Assembly: GCA_964291335.2 (NCBI GenBank)
Contig: OZ219748.1
Location: forward strand, 1,984,001 to 2,048,000
DNA: 64,000 nt
Reading direction: 5' to 3'
Origin: G964291335 sp964291335
GTDB lineage: Bacteria > Chloroflexota > Dehalococcoidia > Lucifugimonadales > UBA3495
The notes under the pieces are model-generated. The model was not told the origin of the DNA, did no database searches, and was given only the letters and a program-made list of their open reading frames with translations. The position numbers and the translations under genes are program-made. This document shows positions 43,655 to 51,846 of the stretch, in pieces; position 1 is the stretch's first letter; each line of letters begins with the position of its first letter.

Positions 43655-44821
43655 ATGACTTTAGCTGACCGGATGCATAAACTGGGCACTGAAACTGCCT
43701 TTGAGGTTCTGGCGAAAGCGCGGGCCCTGGAGGCCCAGGGGCAGGAGATTATCCACCTGGAAATTGGCGAACCCGACTTCGCTACCCCGCCGCATATCGT
43801 CGATGCCGGTATCCGGGCGCTGCAAGAGGGCTATACCCATTACGGCCCCACGCCCGGCCTGCCGGAACTGCGGGAGGCGATTGCCCGCAACAGCCGCGAG
43901 GTGCGGGGCATCGACACCAACCCGGCCCAGGTGGTGGTTACCCCGGGGGCCAAACCCATCATGTTTTACCTGATTCTTGCCCTGGCGGAACCGGGCGCCG
44001 AAGTAATTTACCCCAACCCCGGCTTTCCCATTTACGAATCAATGATCCGCTTTTCGGGCGCAACGCCGGTGCCGATGCAGCTTCTGGAAGAGAAGGACTA
44101 CCACCCGGACCTGGCTGACCTGGCCGGCAAAATTACCGACCGCACCCGGCTGATTATCATCAACTCGCCGGAAAACCCCTGCGGGTCGGCTTTAACCAGA
44201 GATGAACTGGAAATTATCGCCAACCTGTCCCGAGGCCGCAGCCTGTACGTCCTGGCCGACGAAATCTATAAGGACATTCTCTATACCGGGGAACACCACA
44301 GCATCGCCGCCTTTCCCGATATGGCTGGTCAGACAATCATCCTGGACGGGTTCTCCAAGAGCTACGCCATGACCGGCTGGCGGTTGGGCTATGGCATTAT
44401 CCCCGAGGAACTGGTTCCGCATATTGCCCGTCTGGCGGTGAACAGTGTCTCCTGTGCCGCCTCTTTCAGCCAGCGGGCCGCCATCGCCGCCCTGGACGGC
44501 CCCCAGGATGCGGTTCAAGCCATGGCTGCCGAGTTCGCCCAGCGGCGGCGGCTTATTGCCGATGGGCTGCGCAGCATTCCGGGCATCAGCTGCCCGGAGC
44601 CTGAAGGGGCCTTCTACGTCTTCCCCAGCATCAAAGAGACCGGCTTGAGCAGCGCCGACTTTGAGACCCGGGCCTTGAATGAAGCAGGCGTGGCCCTGCT
44701 TTCCGGTTCTGCCTTTGGCGAATTCGGGGAGGGCTATGTGCGGTTGTCCTATGCCAATTCCCAGGAGAACATCCGGAAGGCTCTGGAGCGGCTGTCCGAC
44801 TTTGTCGCTGCGCTGCTCTAA
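43655..44821 (+). CDS. class I/II aminotransferase, aspartate aminotransferase-like
   Basis: A 388-residue fold-type I PLP enzyme. EIGEPDFATP, GYTHYGPTPGLPELREAIA, NPGFPIYESM, IINSPENPCGSALT (PLP-binding Asn), VLADEIYKDILY, the Schiff-base Lys in DGFSKSYAMTGWRLGY, and the Arg in YVRLSYANS occur in the standard order. The exact substrate (aspartate, alanine or aromatic) is not clear from the motifs. The gene is 49 nt downstream of the putative nuclease gene, with GGAGGG before the ATG, and is probably transcribed separately from the acyl-CoA dehydrogenase that follows. Confidence 0.9.
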   Translation: MTLADRMHKLGTETAFEVLAKARALEAQGQEIIHLEIGEPDFATPPHIVDAGIRALQEGYTHYGPTPGLPELREAIARNSREVRGIDTNPAQVVVTPGAKPIMFYLILALAEPGAEVIYPNPGFPIYESMIRFSGATPVPMQLLEEKDYHPDLADLAGKITDRTRLIIINSPENPCGSALTRDELEIIANLSRGRSLYVLADEIYKDILYTGEHHSIAAFPDMAGQTIILDGFSKSYAMTGWRLGYGIIPEELVPHIARLAVNSVSCAASFSQRAAIAALDGPQDAVQAMAAEFAQRRRLIADGLRSIPGISCPEPEGAFYVFPSIKETGLSSADFETRALNEAGVALLSGSAFGEFGEGYVRLSYANSQENIRKALERLSDFVAALL

Positions 44822-44940
44822 AGGGTTCCCCGGCCCGGCATAAAACCCGGAAAGGCCCAGGCCCTTTTTGGGGCCGCCGCGCCGCTTCTCCGGTTATGGT
44901 TTTCTTCCTGAACCTCAATGCAAACCGGGCCGGTTTGCGC

Positions 44941-44946
44941 TATACT
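44941..44946 (+). promoter_or_regulatory. candidate -10 ahead of the acyl-CoA dehydrogenase gene
   Basis: TATACT 52 nt before ATG 44998. No -35 box was found at 17 or 18 nt. Confidence 0.3.
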
Positions 44947-44997
44947 ACCCCGGCAAGGGGCGCTTGCGTCCTACACCCTGACTGACGGGGGCATGGC

Positions 44998-46134
44998 ATG
45001 GAGCTGGGTCTCAGCGAAATTCAGCAGATGTTGAAAAACAGCGCGCGGGAGTTTCTGTCGCAGGAATGCCCCCTGACGCTGGCGCGGGAGATGGAGGAAG
45101 ACCCGCGGGGCTACACCGATGAGTTGTGGCGGCAGATTGCCGGGCTTGGCTGGCCCGGGGTGGCCCTGCCGGAGCAGTATGGCGGCACCGGGGGCAGTTT
45201 TCTGGATTTGGCCGTGCTGCTGGAGGAAATCGGCCGCTTCCTGATGCCCAGCCCCTTCTTCTCTACGGTGATACTGGGCGCGCTGACCGTGCTGGACGCC
45301 GGCAGCAATGCCCAGAAGAACGACCTTCTGCCCCGCATTTGCAGCGGCCAGTTGCTGATGACCCTGGCCTTGACCGAGGATTCCGCTACCAGTGAACCCT
45401 GGGGAATCAATACTGCCGCCACCCGGGAGGGCGGCGGTTTTAGAATCAACGGCAGCAAGTTGTTCGTCCCCGACGCCCATGCGGCCGACCTGCTTCTGGT
45501 GGTGGCCCGTACTGCGCAAACGGATGACCCGGCCCACGGCATCACCATGTTTATTGTACCGGCGGGCAGCGACGGCCTCTGCATCAATCAGCTGACCACC
45601 ATATCCTCCGACCGCCTGTGCGAAGTGGCTCTGAACGGTGTATATGCGCCGGCAGAGTCGGCGCTGGGCGAGGTGGATGAAGGCTGGCCCCTGGTTGAAC
45701 GGGCCCTGCAGCGGGCGGTAGCCGGCAAGTGCGTGGAGATGCTGGGCGGCGCCGATGCGGTGGTGGAAATGACCGTCGAGTACGCCAAACAGCGCACCCA
45801 GTTCGGGCGGCCGGTGGGCGCTTTTCAGGCAGTGCAGCACCATTGCGCCGATATGGCTACCGATGCGGAATGCTGCCGCTATATTGCCTACCAGTCGGCC
45901 TGGAAAATCGCCGAGGGCGAGCCGGCCGCGCTGGAAGTCGCCATGGCCAAAGCCTGGGTCAGCGCCGCCTACCAGCGAATTTGCAACCTGGCGCACCAAT
46001 GCCACGGGGCCATCGGGTTTACCCGGGAACACGACCTTCAGCTTTACACCCGCCGCGCCAAAGTTCAGGAGCTTACCTACGGGGATGTCCATTTCCACAA
46101 GGAAATGGTTCTTCAGCAGCTCGAAAGCCGTTAA
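44998..46134 (+). CDS. acyl-CoA dehydrogenase family protein
   Basis: A 378-residue FAD enzyme. LPEQYGGTGGSFLDLAVLLEEIG, ALTEDSATSEPW, TQFGRPVGAFQAVQHH and HQCHGAIGFTREHDLQLY (FAD and active-site region) are family landmarks. The usual catalytic Glu position in the last motif region is occupied by Gly/Phe residues (GAIGFTRE), which is common in members acting on unusual acyl-CoAs, such as steroid side-chain or gamma-type enzymes. The substrate is not predictable. It is followed by a HIT-family gene with 52 nt between and AAGGAAA before it; the two may be cotranscribed. Confidence 0.9.
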   Translation: MELGLSEIQQMLKNSAREFLSQECPLTLAREMEEDPRGYTDELWRQIAGLGWPGVALPEQYGGTGGSFLDLAVLLEEIGRFLMPSPFFSTVILGALTVLDAGSNAQKNDLLPRICSGQLLMTLALTEDSATSEPWGINTAATREGGGFRINGSKLFVPDAHAADLLLVVARTAQTDDPAHGITMFIVPAGSDGLCINQLTTISSDRLCEVALNGVYAPAESALGEVDEGWPLVERALQRAVAGKCVEMLGGADAVVEMTVEYAKQRTQFGRPVGAFQAVQHHCADMATDAECCRYIAYQSAWKIAEGEPAALEVAMAKAWVSAAYQRICNLAHQCHGAIGFTREHDLQLYTRRAKVQELTYGDVHFHKEMVLQQLESR

Positions 46135-46186
46135 TTGCCCGGTGAACCCGGCAGCGTCGGGGGCCGCCATAAAGGAAAGAGACAGC

Positions 46187-46534
46187 ATGACTAGCGGCGA
46201 ATGCATCTTTTGCGGCATGGCCCGCAATCCAACCCACGAAGCGGTAATATACCGGGACGACCGGGGGTTTGTCGTTCGGGACATTAACCCGCAAGCTCCG
46301 GTGCACCTGCTGGTAATCCCCAATATGCACCTGACCTCGCTGGCCTACATCGGCCCCGGCCAGGTTCCCGTAATGGGACACCTGTACGTTGTCGCCGAAG
46401 AAATGGCCCGCCGGGAAGGGGTTACCCTCAGCGGCTACCGGCTGACGCTCAATCAGGGCCGGGACGCAGGCCAGGTTATCGACCATCTGCATCTGCATCT
46501 GCTGGGGGGCAAGCCCCTGCCTGCGTTGGGCTGA
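46187..46534 (+). CDS. HIT family nucleotide-binding protein
   Basis: A 115-residue histidine-triad protein. CIFCGMA (a CxxC zinc-type pair at the N-terminus), VHLLVIPNMHLTSL, and the triad IDHLHLHLLGG identify the HINT-like branch. Family members hydrolyse AMP-lysine, AMP-NH2 or dinucleoside polyphosphates. Its stop lies 4 nt before the YqeK-type gene, which acts on related nucleotides. ATG 46187 has AAGGAAAG upstream. An intact C and triad indicate activity. Confidence 0.9.
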   Translation: MTSGECIFCGMARNPTHEAVIYRDDRGFVVRDINPQAPVHLLVIPNMHLTSLAYIGPGQVPVMGHLYVVAEEMARREGVTLSGYRLTLNQGRDAGQVIDHLHLHLLGGKPLPALG

Positions 46535-46538
46535 CTCA

Positions 46539-47192
46539 GTGCCAGAGTTCACCGTCATGAACAGCCCGGCTGCCAGGCAGCAGCGGCAGGCGCAGCTCCG
46601 GGAGCGGGTTGAGCGGCGGGTGGGCGACTTGCCCGCCAGGCTGCAAGCGCATATTTCCCGCGCCCGGAACATTGCGCGGGAACTGGCCATATGCCACGGC
46701 CTTGAGCCGGAGCGGGCCGAGCTGGGTATTCTGGCCCACGACGTGGCTCGCGCCATGCCCGGTTCAGAGCTTATGGAGCAGGCTTTGCGCCTGAGTCTGC
46801 CCGTTGGCCTGGTAGAACGACAGGTTCCCCTGCTGCTGCACGGGCCGGTGGGCGCCGAAGTTCTGCGGCGGAATGACGGGCTGGCCGCCAGTGGCGAGGA
46901 CGGCGACCTGTACCAGGCGGTTTACTGGCATACTACCGCCCATCCAACCCTGGATTCTCTGGGCAAGGTGGTGTTTCTGGCCGATAAGCTGGACCCGAAT
47001 AAACGGAAACGTTACCCTTACCAGCCCCGGATTCTGGAACTGGCCCGGGAGGACCTGGACAAGGCGATGCTGGAGCTGCTGACGCGCCAGATTGTAGATT
47101 TGGCGCAGCGCGGCCTGCTGGTGCATTCCATGATGCTGGAAGCGCGCAACTCTTTGCTGACGGAAATCAGCCGGGCGGCGGAGCGCGGCTGA
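46539..47192 (+). CDS. yqeK: YqeK-type HD-domain hydrolase (probable symmetrical Ap4A hydrolase)
   Basis: A 217-residue HD-domain protein. LGILAHDVARAM (HD pair), LLHGPVGAEVL, AVYWHTTAHPTLD and VVFLADKLDPNKRKR follow the YqeK pattern, including the final Ap4A/metal-site Lys-Asp. YqeK proteins hydrolyse diadenosine tetraphosphate symmetrically. It begins 4 nt after the HIT gene, so the two nucleotidases form a coupled pair. GTG 46539 was used; ATG 46557 is an in-frame alternative, and neither has a strong ribosome site. The last codons run into a 36-bp tandem repeat. Confidence 0.85.
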   Translation: MPEFTVMNSPAARQQRQAQLRERVERRVGDLPARLQAHISRARNIARELAICHGLEPERAELGILAHDVARAMPGSELMEQALRLSLPVGLVERQVPLLLHGPVGAEVLRRNDGLAASGEDGDLYQAVYWHTTAHPTLDSLGKVVFLADKLDPNKRKRYPYQPRILELAREDLDKAMLELLTRQIVDLAQRGLLVHSMMLEARNSLLTEISRAAERG

Positions 47193-47265
47193 AAGCTGTC
47201 CTTCGGCTGGTACGCTGACCGCGGCTGAAAGCTGTCCTTCGGCTGGTACGCTGACCGCGGCTGAA
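47185..47265. repeat. 36-bp tandem repeat between convergent genes
   Basis: Two full copies (47185-47220, 47221-47256) and a 9-nt partial copy of a 36-bp unit. The first copy overlaps the final codons of yqeK, and the array ends just before the stop of the epimerase gene. The units are identical. Confidence 0.9.
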
Positions 47266-47267
47266 GG

Positions 47268-48224
47268 CTACAGAAGGGCGCTGTTGGCAAAAGAACGCAG
47301 CGCATCCAGCGAAGTGTACCGGAACCGGTAACCCAGAGTCTGCTTCAGCTTGCCGATGCTCATGATTATGGGGTAGCGGGCCGCATCCAGATCCATTACG
47401 GCAGTGGCGGGAAAACCGGCAGCCTGGCGGCTTAAGGATGCCAACGGGCGGGTCAGGAATCCGGGGCCGAGCGAAAGCTTGCCGTGGGTGGTCTCGGCCA
47501 GCTCCCGCAGAAATACAACTCCTTCTCCCGCTATGTTGAACACCCCGGCCTCTTCCCGATGGATGAATTCGATTAATACCTGAACCAGGTCGTCTTCATG
47601 CAGAATCTGGAAGGGGAGATTTGCGCCCTGCCCCGGCAGCCGGAAGGGAATAAAAGCGCGGCCGGTTGCCAGGTCAGCGCTGGGCCCCAGAACGGGGCAC
47701 GTCCGCAGCACGGTTATGGTCAGGTTTGCGCCGGCCTCGGCCAGGGCCGTGAGGATTCGGTCGGGTTGCAGGTTCGGAAACCCGGCCGGCGTGCTTTCCA
47801 GGCAGCGGGCCGGCCAATCTTCGGTTAAGGGTATCGGGTTGTCGGCAAAGGCGCCGTAAACCCGATGGGAGCTGAGATAAATCAAGTGTTTGACGCGGCC
47901 GGCCTGCACCGCCTTGAGCGTTCCTTCCAGGGCCGCCGCGTTTCTTGCCGACACTTGCAGCCTTTCCCGGTGGGTAAGCGCGGCGCGATTGACGCAGGCC
48001 AGGTGCACCAAAGTGTTTACCCGTTGACGGCGGAGCAAGCTGCCGTCCAGTTCAGTTACGTCCTGCTGGTAGGCACGGATGTTATGAATCGGAAAGGGCA
48101 GGGGGTTAAGATCGAAAGCAACCAGCCTTCCCGGGCCGCCGACAGCCTCTAACTGCTGCAACAGACGCGTGCCGATGTAGCCGGAGGATCCGGTGATAGC
48201 AACGACTTTAGGTTCTCCGGGCAT
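47268..48224 (-). CDS. NAD-dependent epimerase/dehydratase at the end of the hopanoid operon
   Basis: A 318-residue extended SDR. VAITGSSGYIGTRLL is the Rossmann G-x-x-G-x-x-G motif, and LIYLSSHRVYGAF holds the strand with Ser. The canonical catalytic YxxxK is not obvious at its usual place (FPNLQPDRI follows instead of Y-x-x-x-K), so catalysis is doubtful. It is the last gene of the hopanoid operon, 26 nt after hpnE, and may modify a hopanoid or bind a nucleotide-sugar. It is a distinct gene from hpnA. Confidence 0.75.
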   Translation of the reverse strand: MPGEPKVVAITGSSGYIGTRLLQQLEAVGGPGRLVAFDLNPLPFPIHNIRAYQQDVTELDGSLLRRQRVNTLVHLACVNRAALTHRERLQVSARNAAALEGTLKAVQAGRVKHLIYLSSHRVYGAFADNPIPLTEDWPARCLESTPAGFPNLQPDRILTALAEAGANLTITVLRTCPVLGPSADLATGRAFIPFRLPGQGANLPFQILHEDDLVQVLIEFIHREEAGVFNIAGEGVVFLRELAETTHGKLSLGPGFLTRPLASLSRQAAGFPATAVMDLDAARYPIIMSIGKLKQTLGYRFRYTSLDALRSFANSALL

Positions 48225-48250
48225 AGGCAGCCAACCTTGCAGTCTTGCGT

Positions 48251-49669
48251 TTACGGCGAAGGGGACAGCCCCGGCAGGGCATGGAGCGCCGCTCGGGCGG
48301 CGTTCCGGCCGCTGCGTACCGCTCCTTCCATGGTAGAGGGCCAGCCGGTGTCCGTCCACTCTCCCGCCAGGTACAGGTTGCTGACCGGCGTAAGCGGCCC
48401 GGGGCGCCATTGACCGGCCCCGGGAAGGCAGCGAAAGGTGGCCTGCCGCTGCTTGACCAGCAGCGCCCGTTCCAGTTTAGCCTTGCGCGCTTCGGGAAAA
48501 ACGACGGCCATTTCGTTCACCAGCAGGTCGGTCAATTCTTCCCGGGGCCGGTCAATATAGTCCCATGCTGCGCTGACGGATACGGAGAGATACTGACCCG
48601 GACGGGAGCTGGCGGTGTCAAGAATGCGGCTCTTGTTGAACACCCACTGCAAGGGGCTGTCCACCAGGACGCAGAAGTCCAGGTTCAGCACCGGCCGATC
48701 GTACCACAGGTGCAGGTTAACAATGGGCGACCAGGTCAGGTTGCCAATCCGCTCAAAAAAAGCCTGGGTTACCGCTTCTGCCGGCAGCGCTCGCAGCAAA
48801 CCGGAAAAGGGCAGGGCGCTGACAAAGGCTCGGCCCGGTATAACTGCGCCGGAGGCCAACTCAACGCCGGCCGCCCTTGCCGGGGATGGGTAATCCCCCG
48901 GCGCCGGCCGGCGGCGCGGCGCCAGGGTTATGCTGCGGACGGGCTGACCCAGCATAACCCGGACGCCCAGCCTATCCAGCAGCCGCAAGGCCGGCGCCCC
49001 GATGGCCGGCAGCAAACCGTCCCGGGGGTAGCCCACGCCGGCCGGCTGCCTTCTTCCCTTAAGCATCCCTTCCTGGATAATCATCAATCCCATTGCGGCG
49101 CTGACCTGCCGCACGTTATCGTTGAGGGCCGGTTCCACCACCAGGTTCCAGAGGTTGCGGATGGCCGGCTCGCTCTGTCCCTGTTCCCGAAGCCACTGGT
49201 GGAAGGTAATCTGCTGCAAGCGTGGCCGGGTGCGGTCGGTGAACCTGGCCCGGGCCATGCCGGCCATAACCCGCAGTTTGTCGCCCGGGCTTAAGTGGGG
49301 GTATCGGATAAAAGAGGGCAGCAAATGGAACGGCGCCGGCAGGGGGGCCGCAGCCAGAACGCCAACCCGGCCTTGTCGGTTCAGCACTGGCAGGCGCAGC
49401 CGGGGTTGCAGCTGCCAGCCCTGGCGGACGCCCAGCCGCTCCAGGAATTGCAGGAACTGGGTACAGCAGCCCAGGATAATGTGCTGTCCGTTGTCCACCG
49501 GCTGGCCGGTGGCGGCATCAATGAAGGAAAAGGCGCGGCCCCCCAGGAATTTTCGGGCCTCAATCAGGGTTACCTGACCGCCGGCGTCCCGCAGGTGAAT
49601 TGCCGCCGCAATGCCGGCGATTCCGCCGCCCAGCACCACCACATCGGCTGCCGGCGCTGTCAGGGGCAA
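48251..49669 (-). CDS. hpnE: hydroxysqualene dehydroxylase (HpnE), FAD-dependent
   Basis: A 472-residue amino-oxidase-like flavoprotein. VVVLGGGIAGIAAAIHL is the FAD-binding GxGxxG, followed by LIEARKFLGGRAFSF and DNGQHIILG. The C-terminal LYLAGEWTDTGWPSTMEGAVRSG is the FAD-closing block. In the HpnC-HpnD-HpnE route it reduces hydroxysqualene to squalene. TTG 49669 overlaps the hpnD end by 10 nt; the ribosome site is poor, and internal GTGs a few codons on are alternatives. The order hpnC-hpnD-hpnE is the standard one. Confidence 0.9.
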   Translation of the reverse strand: MPLTAPAADVVVLGGGIAGIAAAIHLRDAGGQVTLIEARKFLGGRAFSFIDAATGQPVDNGQHIILGCCTQFLQFLERLGVRQGWQLQPRLRLPVLNRQGRVGVLAAAPLPAPFHLLPSFIRYPHLSPGDKLRVMAGMARARFTDRTRPRLQQITFHQWLREQGQSEPAIRNLWNLVVEPALNDNVRQVSAAMGLMIIQEGMLKGRRQPAGVGYPRDGLLPAIGAPALRLLDRLGVRVMLGQPVRSITLAPRRRPAPGDYPSPARAAGVELASGAVIPGRAFVSALPFSGLLRALPAEAVTQAFFERIGNLTWSPIVNLHLWYDRPVLNLDFCVLVDSPLQWVFNKSRILDTASSRPGQYLSVSVSAAWDYIDRPREELTDLLVNEMAVVFPEARKAKLERALLVKQRQATFRCLPGAGQWRPGPLTPVSNLYLAGEWTDTGWPSTMEGAVRSGRNAARAALHALPGLSPSP

Positions 49670-50541
49670 GGGAAGCCCTGCCGGTTCCGGGGCAGCCGGC
49701 TGGCCGCCCAGGCGCGGGCCATCAGTTGCAGTTTTTCCGCCGTGGACAGGCTTACCCGGCGGTGCAGCACATCGAAGTTCACCGCTTCAATACGGTCCAG
49801 CACCCGGCTGTAGATGAGACCCAAAGCTGCCGGGCAAGCCCGGGAACGGCGCGACAAATAAGGCAATAGTTGAAAGCCGCTGCGGAAATAGTCCCGGGCC
49901 CGATGGGTTTGGAACCGCATCAGCGCAACGAAGGCGTCGTTAAAGGTTTCTGCCTGCAATTCCGCTTCCGAGTAGCCGAAGCGCGCCACCTCATCCTGGG
50001 GCAGGTAAATGCGGCCAAAAGCCAGGTCTTCCTTCACGTCCCGGCAGATGTTGGTAAGCTGCATGGCCAGGCCCAGGTCGATGGCATGGTCTTTAGCCCG
50101 GTGGTCCTGGAACCCGAAAATATGGAGGCAAATCAAACCCACTACCGAGGCTACCTGGTAGCAGTAGCGGCGCAGCTCGGCGAAATCCCGGTAGCGGTTC
50201 TTTACCAGGTCAGACTCCACCCCGGCCAGAACCTCCTGAAAATAGTCCTGGGGTATCTGGTGCCGTTCCGCTATATCGGACAAGGCGAAGAACACCGGCT
50301 CGGTGGCCCGGTTCCGGTAGCAGTGGTTCAGGCGGATGCGCAGGTCAGCGAGGGTTCGCAGCTTCGCGGCGACCGACCCCTCGACATCAACGGCGTCGTC
50401 GCAGTAGCGGCAAAAGGAATATGCCACGTAAATCGCCCGCCGCTGCCGGTGGGGCAGCGTGAGAAAGGCATAGTAAAAGTTCCGCGCTTCCCGCCGCGTA
50501 ATGCGCCGGCACTCTTCATAGGCGGTTTCCAGGTCAGTCAA
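49660..50541 (-). CDS. hpnD: presqualene diphosphate synthase (HpnD)
   Basis: A 293-residue prenyl transferase of the squalene/phytoene synthase family. YCDDAVDV (first Asp-rich motif) and NICRDVKEDLAFGRIYLP (second Asp-rich motif) bind the diphosphates through Mg. It condenses two farnesyl diphosphates to presqualene diphosphate. The TTG start has AAGGAGAAGG upstream. It is followed directly by hpnE and preceded by hpnC with a 189-nt gap. Assignment as D rather than C rests on the order and on the shorter N-terminus. Confidence 0.88.
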   Translation of the reverse strand: MTDLETAYEECRRITRREARNFYYAFLTLPHRQRRAIYVAYSFCRYCDDAVDVEGSVAAKLRTLADLRIRLNHCYRNRATEPVFFALSDIAERHQIPQDYFQEVLAGVESDLVKNRYRDFAELRRYCYQVASVVGLICLHIFGFQDHRAKDHAIDLGLAMQLTNICRDVKEDLAFGRIYLPQDEVARFGYSEAELQAETFNDAFVALMRFQTHRARDYFRSGFQLLPYLSRRSRACPAALGLIYSRVLDRIEAVNFDVLHRRVSLSTAEKLQLMARAWAASRLPRNRQGFPCP

Positions 50542-50730
50542 GGCGAACCTTCTCCTTCAGCGTTCTGCGGAGACCGGGCAATGCACCGGACAAGCAGCCG
50601 GATTTGCCAGGGGACGGCGATTAACATCCCGCAAGCTGTTCCGGCGGCCCGGAGCCTGGCCGTCTTACATTTGAGCCAGCCGGCTACCGCGCCGCCGGCC
50701 GGTTTTATTGCAACCACAACCGGCCTGGGT

Positions 50731-51708
50731 TCAAGCGTGCCTGGGCCGGCCCGGGCCCACGCCCAGTTTGGAACCCAGCCAGGTGGAAAGGAACAGAAAA
50801 GCCTTAACCCGCCGGGACAAGGACGGGCGGGCCGTCAAAACGTCGTACCGCTGCCGGCGGATGGCCGCCAGCACTGCCATGCCGCCGCGGGTGAACAGCG
50901 CAGCGTCCAGCCGGGCCGGGCCGGTCAAGGCGGGAAGCAAAGCCGCCCCCGTCTGAAACAACTCTGCCGTCCGCGCCACCTCAAAGGCCAGCAGACCGCG
51001 GAAAGCGTCGTTGCACACTCCCCGGGCCAGGTCCTCCTCGGCGTAGCCGAAACGGGCCAGGTCCTCCAACGGCAGGTAGAGGCGCCCCTCAAGGTAGTCG
51101 CGGGCTATATCCTGCCAGAAATTGGTCAACTGCAAGGCGGTACAGGTAGCATCGGCCAGCCGCTGCCGCTCGGCATCCCGGTAGCCAAAAAGGTACAGGA
51201 ACAAATGCCCCACCGGGTTGGCCGAATGCTCGCAATAGTTGAGCAGGTCGGCATACGTGGGGTAGCGCTGAACCTGCTGATCCATCCGGTTAGCCTCAAT
51301 TAACCGGATGAATGGTTCCGGCGGCAGGTCGAAGGCCGCGATAGTCTCGCTCAAGGCAACCATTACCGGGTGGGTCGCGGCGCCGGCATAGCAGGCTTCC
51401 AGTTCCGCTTGCCACCGGTCCAGCAAAGCCAGCCGGTAGGCTCTGGTATCGCCGCCGAAGTCGTCGGGCAAGGACAACCGGGCGTCAATCGCCGAAGCGC
51501 CGGCGCCCGGGGCCGCTTCATCTCCCAGGTCGTCCACGGTGCGGCAATAGGCATAGACCGCGTAAATATGCCGCAGCCGGTTCGCCGGAATCAGCCAGGA
51601 GCCGACAGTAAAGTTCTCGTAGTGGCTCCGGGCCAGTTGCCGGCAATAGCGGTGCGCCGCTTCCCGGGTCCAGGCTGCTGAACCGGCTGCCGGGGATGGT
51701 TCGGTCAT
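50731..51708 (-). CDS. hpnC: hydroxysqualene synthase (HpnC)
   Basis: A 325-residue squalene/phytoene-synthase-family protein. SHYENFTVGSWLIP near the N-terminus is typical of HpnC. The Asp-rich sites are RTVDDLGDE and NFWQDIARDYLEGR. It converts presqualene diphosphate to hydroxysqualene. ATG 51708 has GAGGAAG upstream. A 138-nt gap with no gene separates it from shc upstream, and the gap contains a doubled GGGCCGGCGGC-type segment. The downstream gap to hpnD has no recognisable element. Confidence 0.88.
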   Translation of the reverse strand: MTEPSPAAGSAAWTREAAHRYCRQLARSHYENFTVGSWLIPANRLRHIYAVYAYCRTVDDLGDEAAPGAGASAIDARLSLPDDFGGDTRAYRLALLDRWQAELEACYAGAATHPVMVALSETIAAFDLPPEPFIRLIEANRMDQQVQRYPTYADLLNYCEHSANPVGHLFLYLFGYRDAERQRLADATCTALQLTNFWQDIARDYLEGRLYLPLEDLARFGYAEEDLARGVCNDAFRGLLAFEVARTAELFQTGAALLPALTGPARLDAALFTRGGMAVLAAIRRQRYDVLTARPSLSRRVKAFLFLSTWLGSKLGVGPGRPRHA

Positions 51709-51846
51709 AGTCAACTTCCTCGTTCCTGACGCGCCGCAGCAGCGGCGCAGGGCCGGCGGGCCGGCGGCGGGGGCATCCTGTTCTACTATTGATTTCACTC
51801 TGACCCCGGCGGGCCGGCGGCGGGGGCATCCTTGCCGGGCGGCATG

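Noticed and set aside
44971..46323. A 450-codon minus-strand frame across the acyl-CoA dehydrogenase
   Set aside because: Antisense to a well-conserved gene, with no domain.
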